DNA from: Paenibacillus tianmuensis
GTDB lineage: Bacteria > Bacillota > Bacilli > Paenibacillales > NBRC-103111
DNA length: 64,000 nucleotides
Assembly: GCF_900100345.1 (NCBI RefSeq)
Contig: NZ_FMTT01000019.1
Location: 1 to 64,000, forward strand
Direction of reading: 5' to 3'
The position numbers were made by a program, and so were the translations under genes. The notes beneath the pieces were generated by a model. It searched no databases. It was given only the letters and a program-made list of their open reading frames with translations, and was not told the DNA's origin. Below are positions 55,258-64,000 of the stretch, piece by piece (within the stretch, counting starts at the first letter, position 1; each line of letters starts with the position of its first letter).

Positions 55258-56448
55258 ATGTACGGTGCACCGTTATCGACGAACGCAAAAAAAATGATGC
55301 TGCTGGGAGCAGGCGAGCTGGGCAAGGAGGTCATTCTTGAAGCTCAGCGTCTTGGCGTAGAGACGATCGCGGTCGACCGTTATGCGAATGCGCCCGCTAT
55401 GCAGGTGGCGCACCGATCCTATGTCATCAACATGCTGGACGGCGAGGAGCTGCGCCGAATCATTGAGAAAGAACGCCCCGATCTTATTGTGCCCGAGATC
55501 GAAGCGATTGCGACGCCCACCTTGGTGGAGCTGGAAAGCGAAGGCTATCGTGTCGTGCCTACGGCAACCGCCGCAAGGCTGACGATGGACCGGGAAGGCA
55601 TCCGCAGGCTGGCCGCGGAGACGCTTGGTTTGCCGACAGCAAGGTATGCGTTCGCCGATAGCTTGGAGGAGCTGCGGGAGGCTGTCGCGACGATCGGGAC
55701 GCCGTGCGTCATTAAGCCGATTATGAGCTCCTCGGGCAAAGGGCAGAGCGTCTGCCGCGCGCCGGAAGACGTTGAAGCTTGCTGGAACTACGCGATGGAA
55801 GGCGGCCGGGCCAAAAAGACCCGCGTCATCGTGGAAGAATTCATCCGGTTCGATTCGGAAATTACCCTGCTTACCGTCCGATCCGTCTCCGGGACGACCT
55901 ATTGCGCGCCTATCGGTCATATCCAAAAGGATGGCGATTACATCGAATCCTGGCAGCCGCATGCGATGAGCGACGCTCAAATCGCAGAGGCCCAGCGGGT
56001 GGCGAGAGCGATCACTGAAGCGCTTGGCGGCGCCGGCATTTATGGGGTGGAATTGTTCCTTGCGCCGGACAAGGTGTACTTCAGCGAGGTAAGTCCCCGA
56101 CCGCACGATACGGGAATGGTGACGATGGCCTCGCAGGATTTGTCCGAGTTTGCCCTGCATGTGCGGGCGATCCTCGGGTTCCCGATTCCGAATGTGCGGC
56201 TGCTGACGCCAGCGGCTTCGTACACGCTGAAAGCGGACCGGGAAACGTCGTACTTTCGCATCGGCGGTCTCGAACAGGCGCTGGCGGTCTCGAATTCCCA
56301 AGTTCGCGTGTTCGGCAAGCCGGAGACGAAGCCGGGCCGGCGCATGGCTGTCGCTTTGAGCTCGGCGGAGACGGTAGAAGCCGCCCGCCGGCAGGCCAAG
56401 GAGGCGGCTTCGCACCTGCGCATCGAGTACGGGCCGGACAAGGCTTGA
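55258..56448 (+). CDS. purT: Formate-dependent phosphoribosylglycinamide formyltransferase PurT
   Basis: 396 aa ATP-grasp enzyme that makes formyl-GAR from GAR, formate and ATP in purine synthesis. Features: [36 protein letters not shown] (ATP-grasp loop), [32 protein letters not shown]. It replaces or backs up the folate-dependent PurN. The ATG at 55258 has AGGAGG 8 nt upstream. A longer frame upstream includes the promoter and was rejected. Confidence 0.95.
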   Translation: MYGAPLSTNAKKMMLLGAGELGKEVILEAQRLGVETIAVDRYANAPAMQVAHRSYVINMLDGEELRRIIEKERPDLIVPEIEAIATPTLVELESEGYRVVPTATAARLTMDREGIRRLAAETLGLPTARYAFADSLEELREAVATIGTPCVIKPIMSSSGKGQSVCRAPEDVEACWNYAMEGGRAKKTRVIVEEFIRFDSEITLLTVRSVSGTTYCAPIGHIQKDGDYIESWQPHAMSDAQIAEAQRVARAITEALGGAGIYGVELFLAPDKVYFSEVSPRPHDTGMVTMASQDLSEFALHVRAILGFPIPNVRLLTPAASYTLKADRETSYFRIGGLEQALAVSNSQVRVFGKPETKPGRRMAVALSSAETVEAARRQAKEAASHLRIEYGPDKA

Positions 56449-56546
56449 GGCCGCGAACCCCCAGTATGCGCATGCCGCGGTCTCCGAAATTTCTACATTC
56501 CATCATTTTGAAACGGGTACAAGCCCCCTAAAAGGAGAGATCGTCC

Positions 56547-57335
56547 ATGAATGCACATGAGTTAGATTACCGGATTATCGGTTCGGAAATGCAGTTTGTC
56601 GAGATCGAGCTTGACCCGGGAGAAACTGTTTTTGCCGAAGCCGGAGCGATGATGATGATGGACCAGAACATTCAGATGGAAACGATTTTCGGCGACGGCA
56701 GCGACCAGAACAAAGGCTTCGTTGGAAAGCTGTTCGGCGCGGGCAAGCGGTTGCTTTCGGGCGAGAGCTTGTTCATGACCGCGTTCACGAATCGGGGAAC
56801 GGGCAAGGAATGCGTCAGCTTTGCTTCCCCTTATCCCGGCCGCATTTTGCCGATGGATCTGATGGAGCTGAACGGCAAGCTGATCTGCCAAAAGGATGCG
56901 TTTCTGTGCGCAGCGAAGGGCGTTTCGGTCGGCATCGAGTTTCAGCGCAAGCTGGGCACCGGGTTTTTCGGCGGGGAAGGTTTCATCATGCAGAAGATTG
57001 AAGGCGACGGTCTGGCTTTCGTTCACGCGGGCGGGGCGATTCATGAGCGAGTGCTGGGCCCGGGCGAATTGATCCGTGTGGATACCGGTTGTCTGGTCGC
57101 GATGACGCAGGATGTGGATTACGACATCGAGTTCGTCAAAGGCATCAAGACGGCGATCTTCGGCGGCGAAGGGCTGTTCTTCGCTACGCTGCGCGGACCG
57201 GGCCGGGTGTGGATTCAATCGCTGCCGTTCAGCCGGTTGGCGGATCGGGTGACGAGCGCGGCGCGGACGGGCGGACGCAAGGAGGAGGGCAGCATTTTGG
57301 GCGGCGTCGGGAAACTGCTTGACGGCGACCGTTAA
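56547..57335 (+). CDS. TIGR00266/AIM24 family protein
   Basis: 262 aa, mainly beta structure with repeated Gly-rich turns (FAEAGAMMMMDQNI, GTGFFGGEGFIMQKIEGDG, AIFGGEGLFFATLRGPG). The family is widespread but its biochemical role is unknown; the eukaryotic AIM24 is mitochondrial. The ATG follows AAAGGAGAG. Confidence 0.9.
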   Translation: MNAHELDYRIIGSEMQFVEIELDPGETVFAEAGAMMMMDQNIQMETIFGDGSDQNKGFVGKLFGAGKRLLSGESLFMTAFTNRGTGKECVSFASPYPGRILPMDLMELNGKLICQKDAFLCAAKGVSVGIEFQRKLGTGFFGGEGFIMQKIEGDGLAFVHAGGAIHERVLGPGELIRVDTGCLVAMTQDVDYDIEFVKGIKTAIFGGEGLFFATLRGPGRVWIQSLPFSRLADRVTSAARTGGRKEEGSILGGVGKLLDGDR

Positions 57336-57401
57336 AAAACGATATGATCGATAGTACGATAATTTTTGCCGCTCACTATATCGTTGAAAGAGGTGCTGTA
57401 G

Positions 57402-57677
57402 ATGGCGTACCAACCACAGGTCATCGATGCCAAAATCGTCAGTCACAATCCGAAAAACGGATTGTTCGAAATCGTAGCACAATTGAAGGATCGGACGGCT
57501 TGCCGTCTTATTTACGAACGGGATACGGCAGGCAACGTCACGCCAACCCATATTAACCGGCTGTTGAAAGAGCCTTGCCCGATTTGCCGCAAAGACTTTT
57601 TGTGCAACTGCATGTCCAAGTTCAAAGAAAAAATTTCGTCTCAAGCGCTTGAGTTGGCGGGTACTCCGCAAGCTTAA
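57402..57677 (+). CDS. Small Cys-rich protein of unknown function
   Basis: 91 aa. The C-terminal half has CPICRKDFLCNCM, four cysteines in a CxxC-x5-CxC array that could bind zinc or an iron-sulphur cluster. The N-terminal half looks like a beta domain. AGAGGTGCTGTAG precedes the ATG. An 8-bp inverted repeat (AACGATAT, 57338-57345, with ATATCGTT, 57378-57385) lies just upstream and may be an operator. Family not recognised. Confidence 0.75.
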   Translation: MAYQPQVIDAKIVSHNPKNGLFEIVAQLKDRTACRLIYERDTAGNVTPTHINRLLKEPCPICRKDFLCNCMSKFKEKISSQALELAGTPQA

Positions 57678-57743
57678 ACCGGCGGACCGCTCGAACGACC
57701 CGTGGACCTCGATTGTTCACGGGTTTCTGGGTTCGATACGGCA

Positions 57744-57770
57744 AGCACCCTCGCGGTGCTTTTTTCTTTT
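57744..57770 (+). terminator. Terminator after the Cys-rich gene
   Basis: AGCACC-CTCGC-GGTGCT followed by T6 and more T; another hairpin (CCCGTG/CACGGG) sits just before it. Confidence 0.8.
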
Positions 57771-57826
57771 CCCGTGGTTGTATGGTAAAATGAAGAAATC
57801 AATGTAATTGGAAGGCGGGAGCTGCT

Positions 57827-58333
57827 ATGCGCATCGGAATCGTATCCGATACTCATATGTTCAGCCGGGCCAGGGCGCTGCCGGAGCCGCTTGTTCAAGG
57901 CTTGCAGGGGGTCGATCTGATCCTGCACGCGGGAGATTGGGTAGATGAGGTCGTGTGTGATCTGTTTGAGGCGCTGGCCCCGGTTGACGGGATTGCCGGC
58001 AACAACGACGGTGTGGACATCGTTAGACGCTTCGGCCGCCGCAAGCTCCTTGAGCTCGGCGGATACCGCATCGGGATGGTACACGGGCACGGCGGTCGTT
58101 CTACGCCCGATACGGCTTACGAGTCCTTCCGCGACGCGGAAGGGAAAGGAACGGCGGATATCGTGCTGTTCGGCCACTCGCATATCCCTTACAAGGAAGA
58201 ACGCGGAGGCATGCTGCTGTTCAATCCCGGATCGCCGACCGACAAGCGCCGGCAGCCCCGGTATTCCTACGGTATCCTTCAGCTCGGGGACCGGGTGGAG
58301 GCCGACCATTATTATTTTGATAAATCCAATTGA
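57827..58333 (+). CDS. Calcineurin-like phosphodiesterase (YfcE type)
   Basis: 168 aa. Metal ligands in order: SDTH (D8, H10), HAGDW, GNND, VHGHGG and GHSH, the compact MPE layout of YfcE/MJ0936. It hydrolyses phosphodiesters in vitro; the natural substrate is unknown. The ATG follows GGAAGGCGGGAGCTGCT. ytxJ starts 22 bp later. Confidence 0.9.
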   Translation: MRIGIVSDTHMFSRARALPEPLVQGLQGVDLILHAGDWVDEVVCDLFEALAPVDGIAGNNDGVDIVRRFGRRKLLELGGYRIGMVHGHGGRSTPDTAYESFRDAEGKGTADIVLFGHSHIPYKEERGGMLLFNPGSPTDKRRQPRYSYGILQLGDRVEADHYYFDKSN

Positions 58334-58355
58334 TTCAGGAGACGGAGGAAGCGGT

Positions 58356-58697
58356 ATGGCACAGTGGAAAGAAATTACAACAAATGAAGAATGGGAACAG
58401 CTTTTTGCGGCGACGACGGAACAACCGATCGTTGTGTACAAACATAGCACGGCATGCTCGATCAGTTTCATCGCGATGCAGGAATACGAGGCTTATCTCA
58501 GCAAAACGCCGAACCCGGATATTGAGTATGTTTTGGTCAAGGTCATCGAGTCCCGTCCGGTGTCCAACCAAATTACCGAGGATACAGGATTGAGGCACGT
58601 TTCGCCGCAAATGTTATATATCAAGAACAAAGAAGTGGTCTGGGACGCTTCGCATTGGAATATTAACGAAAAACGCATGACTGCCGCATTGAACTAA
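58356..58697 (+). CDS. ytxJ: YtxJ-like bacillithiol-system monothiol protein
   Basis: 113 aa thioredoxin-fold protein with a single active-site Cys in YKHSTACSISFIAM and the cis-Pro segment RHVSPQMLYIKN. YtxJ proteins are monothiol bacilliredoxin-like proteins proposed to act with bacillithiol, the low-molecular-weight thiol of Bacillales. GGAGG lies 7 nt before the ATG. Probably cotranscribed with the phosphodiesterase gene. Confidence 0.9.
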   Translation: MAQWKEITTNEEWEQLFAATTEQPIVVYKHSTACSISFIAMQEYEAYLSKTPNPDIEYVLVKVIESRPVSNQITEDTGLRHVSPQMLYIKNKEVVWDASHWNINEKRMTAALN

Positions 58698-58735
58698 GGC
58701 CGCAAGCTGAGGCTAAGGAAAGGGGAGCGACCGCA

Positions 58736-59557
58736 ATGGGAGTGACGCCGTTAGCGTTTTTTTCCGGCGCGTTGTTTGCGCGCAAGCTATGCTACGTCTA
58801 TCTTCCCCCGAGCTATACCGAGTCTGAGGACACCCGCTACCCGGTTATATATTTGCTTCACGGGCTATACGGGAACGAAACGAGCTGGAGCGTGAAAGGA
58901 AACGCCGAGCAAACGATCGAACAACTCATGGCTTCCGGAGACCTGCGCGAGAGCATCGTAGTGATGGTCAGCGACGGAGGTTACGGCCACGGCACGTTTT
59001 ACGTCAATTGGTTTGACGGCTCGGGACGCTTCGAGGATTATTTCCTGTACGATCTTATTCCTGCGATTGACCGCGAGTTCCGCACGATTGCAGCTCCTTC
59101 CCATCGAGCTCTCTGCGGCCTGTCTATGGGCGGCTACGGCTCGTTCGTGCTGGCGCTGCGCAATCCGCATCTCTTCGGGGCGGCCGCCAGTATCGCGGGC
59201 GCGCTCATGTCGGTCAGCCTTATGACGGAAGAGTTCCTTCGTACGGAAGTGTGCCGGATGATCGGACCCGTACACGGGCCTTATGCGCAAGAGCTGGATT
59301 TGCATGTGCTGGCTGCACGAAGGGTGAAGGAGGAAGTCCGGCCCGCGCTTCATTTCAACTGCGGGACATCGGACTCGTTCTTCCCGCTCAACTCCGCTTA
59401 TCAGGCGTTGCTGGAGCAAATTGGCTACCCGCACGAGTATATGGATTTCGAAGGGGATCATAACTGGGAGTACTTCGGAGGGCATCTGCCTGAGGCGCTC
59501 CGCTTCATCGAACGCTATTTCGCCGGATCGGCGCCAAAGCACACCACGACGGTTTGA
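58736..59557 (+). CDS. Esterase of the alpha/beta hydrolase (esterase D-like) family
   Basis: 273 aa. Oxyanion region YLLHGLYGNETSW, nucleophile Ser in CGLSMGGYGS, acid Asp in CGTSDSFFPLN, catalytic His in GDHNWEYF. Related to esterase D/S-formylglutathione hydrolase and to mycolyltransferase-like esterases. No signal peptide. The ATG has GGGGAG upstream, 38 bp after ytxJ. Substrate unknown. Confidence 0.9.
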   Translation: MGVTPLAFFSGALFARKLCYVYLPPSYTESEDTRYPVIYLLHGLYGNETSWSVKGNAEQTIEQLMASGDLRESIVVMVSDGGYGHGTFYVNWFDGSGRFEDYFLYDLIPAIDREFRTIAAPSHRALCGLSMGGYGSFVLALRNPHLFGAAASIAGALMSVSLMTEEFLRTEVCRMIGPVHGPYAQELDLHVLAARRVKEEVRPALHFNCGTSDSFFPLNSAYQALLEQIGYPHEYMDFEGDHNWEYFGGHLPEALRFIERYFAGSAPKHTTTV

Positions 59558-59776
59558 CAATCGGCGCCGCCGAGAAGCCCGCCGTCTTCAGTGGATGAAA
59601 TGGATCATTTCATCGCTGGAGACATGCGGGCTTTTGGTGTGCCCAGCTCTTTCGCCGCGGTAAATTTTAACAGGAGTAGAAGGGGAAGTGAAGATTTTCG
59701 GCGCAGCATGGCTTCACGAAGCGATTTCCGATATAATGAATGTCAAATAGATATCAGTGTAAGCGGAGGAACATTC

Positions 59777-60679
59777 ATGAAGGTCGCGATTACAGGGGGG
59801 ACCGGCTTTGTCGGCAAACATTTGACCCAGTTGTTTTTACAAAAAAAAGATACGATAATCCTCATTTCACGGAAAAAGCGACGTTCGGATCATCCGTTGA
59901 TTCGCCATATGACATGGGATGAACTGGAAAGTAACATGAAACCGTTGGAGGGTGTCGACGCGATCGTCAATCTGGCCGGGGAAACGATCAATCAGCGCTG
60001 GACGGAGGAAGCCAAGAAGCGGATTCTGGAATCGCGTTTGGATGCGGTTAACCGCGTCCAAGCCCTTATCGAACAGCTGGATAAAAAGCCTGTGTTGGTG
60101 AATGCATCCGGGATATCGATCTATGGCACGTCGGAAACCGGGACGTTCACAGAGGAAAGCGAGCTGAGCGTGGAGGACTTTTTGTCCGGCGTCGTCGACC
60201 AATGGGAGATGCTGGCGGAGCATATCCCCGATACGCGCGTCGTTCTGCTTCGGATCGGACTTGTGCTCGGCAACGACGGAGGCGCCTTTCCAAAGATGAG
60301 CTTGCCGTTTAAGCTCGGTGTCGGCGGACGGGTCGGCAGCGGCCGTCAAATCATGTCGTGGATTCATATTGAAGACCTGTGTCGAATGATTGAGTTCTGC
60401 ATCGAGCACGAAGAGATCGAGGGGCCGGTCAATGCGACGGCGCCGATTCCGGTGACGAATGACCAGTTCGGACGCAGCTTGGCCAAAGCGCTCCGCCGAC
60501 CGTACTGGTTTCCGGTTCCGGCATTTGTGCTGAAAGCGTTGTTCGGCGAATTGTCCGAGCTTTTGTTGAATGGTCAGCAAGTATTTCCGAAAGTCGTCAC
60601 CGACCTCGGATTTCGGTATAACTATCCGGTGATCGATCATGCGCTGGAAAATCTGTTGCGGTCCGGCAAGAAAGGGTGA
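59777..60679 (+). CDS. TIGR01777 family SDR epimerase-like protein
   Basis: 300 aa extended-SDR fold: NAD(P) loop ITGGTGFVGKHL at the start, VNLAGETINQRWT, VNASGISIYG, and the C-terminal DUF1731 region (RRPYWFPVPAFVLKALFGE). Similar to YfhF/YfcH; the reaction is unknown. The ATG has GGAGGA 6 nt upstream, with TATAAT at 59732-59737 as probable -10. A longer frame upstream has no support. Confidence 0.9.
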   Translation: MKVAITGGTGFVGKHLTQLFLQKKDTIILISRKKRRSDHPLIRHMTWDELESNMKPLEGVDAIVNLAGETINQRWTEEAKKRILESRLDAVNRVQALIEQLDKKPVLVNASGISIYGTSETGTFTEESELSVEDFLSGVVDQWEMLAEHIPDTRVVLLRIGLVLGNDGGAFPKMSLPFKLGVGGRVGSGRQIMSWIHIEDLCRMIEFCIEHEEIEGPVNATAPIPVTNDQFGRSLAKALRRPYWFPVPAFVLKALFGELSELLLNGQQVFPKVVTDLGFRYNYPVIDHALENLLRSGKKG

Positions 60680-60686
60680 ACGCGAG

Positions 60687-60995
60687 ATGATCGAATACGG
60701 CAATCCGGACATCCGCGATCTGCGGTTCACGCGGTTTCGTTCCCGGGCAGAGGTGCGCAGCGAGCAGTGGATCGAAGTGGAAGTAAGTATGGAGCTGGCG
60801 GAGGACAGCGAGGCGCCGGAAGGGATCGTTGAACTGGGAGCGCTCATCGTCTGTACGCGCCGGGGAGACATCGTCGAAATCGTCCCGCAGGACGAAGGGA
60901 GAGACTGCGAGTACCAGTTTACGGAGCAGGAAAAAGCGCAGCTGCGAGAGTATTATGAGCGGGAAGTTCGGCCGACAGTGGAACATATGCGCTAA
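60687..60995 (+). CDS. Small acidic protein of unknown function
   Basis: 102 aa, acidic, starting 7 bp after the epimerase gene, so probably cotranscribed. An N-terminal beta region (IEVEVSMELAEDSEAPEGIV) and a C-terminal helix (EQEKAQLREYYEREVRPT). No Cys or membrane segment. Family not recognised. Confidence 0.7.
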   Translation: MIEYGNPDIRDLRFTRFRSRAEVRSEQWIEVEVSMELAEDSEAPEGIVELGALIVCTRRGDIVEIVPQDEGRDCEYQFTEQEKAQLREYYEREVRPTVEHMR

Positions 60996-61033
60996 AAAAA
61001 GATTGAAGCCAAATGCGGCTTCAATCTTTTTCA
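60994..61033. terminator. Bidirectional terminator overlapping the topB 3' end
   Basis: AAAAGATTGAAGCC-AAATGC-GGCTTCAATCTTTT, flanked by A and T runs. The last codons of topB form part of one arm. Confidence 0.85.
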
Positions 61034-63171
61034 TTTTTCGCCATCGCGGCCTTCAGCGCTTCTTCCAGGCTGGAACCGAGCGAAACGTTATCGCTGTACT
61101 GCTTGGCAAGCTGGGCTTGCTGCCGCTTGGCTGCGCGTCCGCCGCCGCCGGATTCGCCGAGCATCTCGATCACGTTGCATGATCGACACTGCGCGTATTT
61201 GCCCGCTTTGCCCGTATGGATCTCCATCCGCTTGTGGCATTGCGGACAACGCTTGTTCGAAAGTGCAGGCTCCGCGGCCCGTTTATATGAGCATTCCCGG
61301 TCGCTGCACACGAGCAGTTTGCCCCGCTTGCTCTTGATCTCTTGCAGCGGCTTGTCGCACTCGGGGCAGCGGGAATGGGTCAGATTATGCGGCTTGTACT
61401 CCGCCTCACTCGCCTTGACCTCGCGGACAATGGCTTCGGTTTGTTTGCGGATGCTCTCCATGAACTTGCCGGCGTCGCCTTTGCCTTTGGAGATGCGCTC
61501 CAGTTCCTGCTCCCAGGCGGCTGTCAGCTCCGGGGAACGCAGCTCGGGTACGACGAGCTCGATCAACTGGGCGCCTTTGCCGGTTGGCTGGAGCGTGTTC
61601 ATGCGGCGTTCGATCGTATCGGTCTGCAGCAGCTTCTCGATAATATCGGCACGGGTCGCCGGCGTACCGAGATTGTGCTTTTCCATCACCGCAAGCAGCG
61701 CCGCCTCGGTGTAACGGCCCGGCGGCTTGGTTGTCTGCTTGTGCTGGTTGAGCCGGAACTCCTTCAGCTCCATTCCGAGCTGGAGCGGGGGCAGCGTTTG
61801 CCGGGAGGCCGGTTCGTCTTCGGCCGCCTCGTCGTCCTCGTCCGCTCCGGTCGATGCGGTTGCCTCATACAGCGCCTTCCAGCCCGCTTCTTTCACGATG
61901 CGCCCTTTGGCGTGGAAATGCTCTCCTCCGACCTCCAGCGTCACCGACGTCTCGTCATAGCGGAACGCCGGAGTGAATAACGCGATGAACCGGCGCACAA
62001 TCAGGTCATACAGCTTGCGCTCCTCGGCTGTCAAATTGTGCAGCTGCGGGCGTTCGTCCGTCGGAATGATCGCATGGTGGTCCGATATTTTGCTGTCGTC
62101 GACGACGCGCTTGGAGACCGGAAGCGGCTTCGAGAGCAGCGGTTTGATCCAAGGCGCGTAAGGCTGGACGTTCAAAGCCTTGAGCCGGTCGGGAAGCGTA
62201 GAGACCATGTCCGAGGACAAGTGCCGCGAATCGGTGCGCGGATACGTGACAAGCTTGTGCTGCTCATACAGCCGCTGGAGCACGTTCGATGTCTGCTTCG
62301 CGGTAAAGCCGTGCCGCTTGTTGGCATCGCGCTGCAGCTCGGTCAAATCATAGGCGAGCGGATGGGGCTCGCTCTTCTCCGTGACTTTAAGCTGCGTAAC
62401 CTTGGCCGCTCGCGCTTTATTCAAGCGTTCGAGCAGCGCGTCGGCTGCGGCTTTATCGAACAGGCGTCCGTCCGGATGCGCCTGGCTCCGCCATACGGCC
62501 TGGAACGAGCCAAACTGCGCCCGCAGCATCCAATAGTCTTTCGACTGGAACGATTTGATCTCGCGCTCGCGGTCCATCATCGCCGCCAGCGTCGGCGTTT
62601 GCACGCGTCCGGCTGCCAGTTGGGCGTTATGCTTGCAGGTCAAGGCGCGTGTAATGTTGAGGCCGATCAGCCAATCCGCTTCCGCCCGGCAAACGGCGGA
62701 ACGGTAAAGCGGGTCGTAAGACTGTCCCGGCTTCAGTGAGGCAAAGCCGTCGCGGATCGCCTTGTCCGTTTGCGAGGAAATCCAGAGCCGCTTGAACGGT
62801 TTTTTCCAATGAATCATTTCCATGATCCAGCGGGCGACCAGCTCGCCCTCGCGTCCGGCATCGGTTGCAATGATGAGCTGCTCCAGATCGCCGCGCCGGG
62901 CAAGCTGCGCGATCGCCTTATATTGCGGCGTCGTTTCGCGAATGATTTTCAGCTTCATCCGCGAGGGGAGCAAAGGCAAATCCTCCAAATTCCAGTTTTT
63001 GTACTTTGGATCGTATTCCTCGGGCTCGGCCAGCGTGACCAAATGCCCTAATGCCCAGGTCACCACATAACCGGGGCCCTCCATATAATGCTTATGCTTC
63101 TGCTGGCAGCCCAGAACGCGCGCGATTTCCTTGGCGACGCTCGGCTTTTCCGCTAATACGAGTGATTTCAT
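61021..63171 (-). CDS. topB: DNA topoisomerase III (TopB)
   Basis: 716 aa type IA topoisomerase. The Toprim domain begins SLVLAEKPSVAKEIARVLG with the metal motif IATDAGREGE; the catalytic Tyr is in LVTYPRTDSRHL (about 315). It ends with zinc ribbons: CPECDKPL ... CSDRECSYKR and CPQCHKRM ... CRSC. It decatenates DNA and resolves replication intermediates. AAAGGAG lies 6 nt before the ATG. An internal acidic insertion (TASTGADEDDEAAEDEPAS) lies near residue 440. Confidence 0.96.
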   Translation of the reverse strand: MKSLVLAEKPSVAKEIARVLGCQQKHKHYMEGPGYVVTWALGHLVTLAEPEEYDPKYKNWNLEDLPLLPSRMKLKIIRETTPQYKAIAQLARRGDLEQLIIATDAGREGELVARWIMEMIHWKKPFKRLWISSQTDKAIRDGFASLKPGQSYDPLYRSAVCRAEADWLIGLNITRALTCKHNAQLAAGRVQTPTLAAMMDREREIKSFQSKDYWMLRAQFGSFQAVWRSQAHPDGRLFDKAAADALLERLNKARAAKVTQLKVTEKSEPHPLAYDLTELQRDANKRHGFTAKQTSNVLQRLYEQHKLVTYPRTDSRHLSSDMVSTLPDRLKALNVQPYAPWIKPLLSKPLPVSKRVVDDSKISDHHAIIPTDERPQLHNLTAEERKLYDLIVRRFIALFTPAFRYDETSVTLEVGGEHFHAKGRIVKEAGWKALYEATASTGADEDDEAAEDEPASRQTLPPLQLGMELKEFRLNQHKQTTKPPGRYTEAALLAVMEKHNLGTPATRADIIEKLLQTDTIERRMNTLQPTGKGAQLIELVVPELRSPELTAAWEQELERISKGKGDAGKFMESIRKQTEAIVREVKASEAEYKPHNLTHSRCPECDKPLQEIKSKRGKLLVCSDRECSYKRAAEPALSNKRCPQCHKRMEIHTGKAGKYAQCRSCNVIEMLGESGGGGRAAKRQQAQLAKQYSDNVSLGSSLEEALKAAMAKNEKD

Positions 63172-63290
63172 GACAGGCTCCTTTCAACGGGGGTCGTTTA
63201 GTCTTAATACAATAGCACGAAAGTCCTAACACTTTTTTAATACGTGTCTGCTATGATCGACAACACAGAGAAATAGAGGGGGTGCGGTCT

Positions 63291-64000
63291 GTGTTCCAAT
63301 TATTCATCGCTAATTTGGCATTATTAACTGCATTTATGTTTTTGTCAAGCCGCCTCCTGCGCAACCATGAACGGAAGCCGTTTCTACCCGCTAAGTTTCG
63401 TTTCGTTATCGGAGGGGCGCACGGGTTTTTTGGCATTTTACTGATGTTCTTCAGCGTCAGGATCGACGGGACGACAATTCTCGATTTTCGGCAGATCGCC
63501 ATTATCGCGGCAGCGCATTTCGGGGGGATCTACGCTTCGGCTGTGGCGGGCCTGATCATCGCCACCGGCCGGATTGCGATGTTCGGGGTGACTCCGTCTT
63601 CTCTGACGGCAGCCACGACAGCCGTGCTTCTCGGCCTGATCAGCGGTATCCTTGCGAAGCGTATTACGGATTATTGGAAAAAATGGCTGTTTTCCATCGC
63701 GGCAAGCATTGGAGTCATCACCTTCAGTTTGTTCTTCCTGCTCGGATGGCAAAGCTGGAAAGTAAACCTTTATTTTGTCGCGGTCATTTTGTCTGGCGGT
63801 CTGTTCGTCGCATACCTGATCCGCTATTTGACCGATGCCAACCGTCTCGTCTATCAATTGGAGGAAAGCGAAGCCAAGTACCGGCGATCATTTACGCTGC
63901 AGGAAGCGATTTTTCGCTCGGCGACGGGCGTTGCGATTATTTTTACCGACCCGGCCGGTGTCGCTAAAGTGTTCAATCCCGGAGCGGAACGAATGTTCGG
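63291..64000 (+). CDS. 5TMR-LYT sensor protein with PAS domain, N-terminal part
   Basis: At least 236 aa; the frame is open to the right edge. The GTG start has GGGGG about 10 nt upstream. Five or six membrane segments (to about residue 180) match the 5TM receptors of LytS-YhcK type (5TMR-LYT), with FGGIYASAVAGLIIATGRIA as the most typical stretch. A short helix (YQLEESEAKYRRSFTLQEAI) leads into a PAS domain (IIFTDPAGVAKVFNPGAERM). The output domain is beyond the window: a diguanylate cyclase or histidine kinase is most likely. Confidence 0.82.
   Translation, partial: MFQLFIANLALLTAFMFLSSRLLRNHERKPFLPAKFRFVIGGAHGFFGILLMFFSVRIDGTTILDFRQIAIIAAAHFGGIYASAVAGLIIATGRIAMFGVTPSSLTAATTAVLLGLISGILAKRITDYWKKWLFSIAASIGVITFSLFFLLGWQSWKVNLYFVAVILSGGLFVAYLIRYLTDANRLVYQLEESEAKYRRSFTLQEAIFRSATGVAIIFTDPAGVAKVFNPGAERMF

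Noticed and set aside
55273-56415. 380-codon open frame on the minus strand
   Set aside because: Antisense to purT, with Arg/Gln/His-rich composition typical of shadow frames.
56562-57671. 369-codon open frame on the minus strand
   Set aside because: Antisense to two plus-strand genes with good ribosome binding sites; no recognisable motif.

Overview
The window comes from an endospore-forming Firmicute, most likely a member of the Paenibacillaceae. The evidence is a cluster of sporulation genes (spoVK, tlp, a kapB homologue, a YhcN/YlaJ lipoprotein), Bacillales synteny (spoVK-hflX-ynbB-glnR-glnA; lexA divergent from yneA), a bacillithiol-type YtxJ, moderately high GC, frequent GTG/TTG starts with strong Shine-Dalgarno sequences, and a Tad pilus locus without an outer-membrane secretin. 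No rRNA, tRNA or CRISPR array was seen.

Layout. 1-1.14 kb: 5' part of an IS1634-type transposase running off the left edge. 1.4-8.2 kb: spoVK, small accessory genes, hflX, ynbB and the nitrogen operon glnRA. 8.4-11.4 kb: an SOS node (lexA, the division inhibitor yneA, four LexA boxes) and small genes. 11.6-18.5 kb: mtnD divergent from metH, then rnz, tlp and lrgAB. 19.3-27.8 kb: eight tightly packed co-directional genes starting with mrfAB, followed by a Fpg/Nei glycosylase, endonuclease IV, a cREC receiver-like protein, an ABC ATPase and two methyltransferases. The mrfA promoter carries a near-consensus LexA box in its spacer. 28-39.3 kb: a Tad (type IVc pilus) locus, tadZ-tadA-tadB-tadC-flp-pseudopilins-prepilin peptidase, ending with an FHA protein and a PP2C phosphatase and preceded by a promoter followed at once by a strong terminator-like hairpin. 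39.4-47.1 kb: three ABC-F ATPases interspersed with small metabolic genes. 47.2-53.6 kb: thioredoxin-like protein, kapB, a membrane histidine kinase with a NarL-type regulator, an oxidoreductase, a TRIC channel and a spore lipoprotein. 53.7-63.2 kb: an orphan OmpR-type regulator, a YodB/CatR-like redox repressor with a TACT-N7-AGTA operator, purT, AIM24, phosphoesterase, ytxJ, esterase, an SDR epimerase and topB. 63.3 kb-end: start of a 5TM sensor with a PAS domain.

The best candidate for something not fully described is the 19.3-27.8 kb block. It joins the mitomycin-lesion repair pair MrfAB to two base-excision enzymes and to RNA-linked proteins (a cREC domain and an RlmM/FtsJ-like methyltransferase) behind what looks like a DNA-damage-controlled promoter. 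Also notable are the possible attenuator or small RNA before the Tad operon, the phospho-signalling pair at its end, and the thiol-switch operator at 55.04 kb. All functions are assigned from motifs read by eye and from family knowledge; no database search was run.
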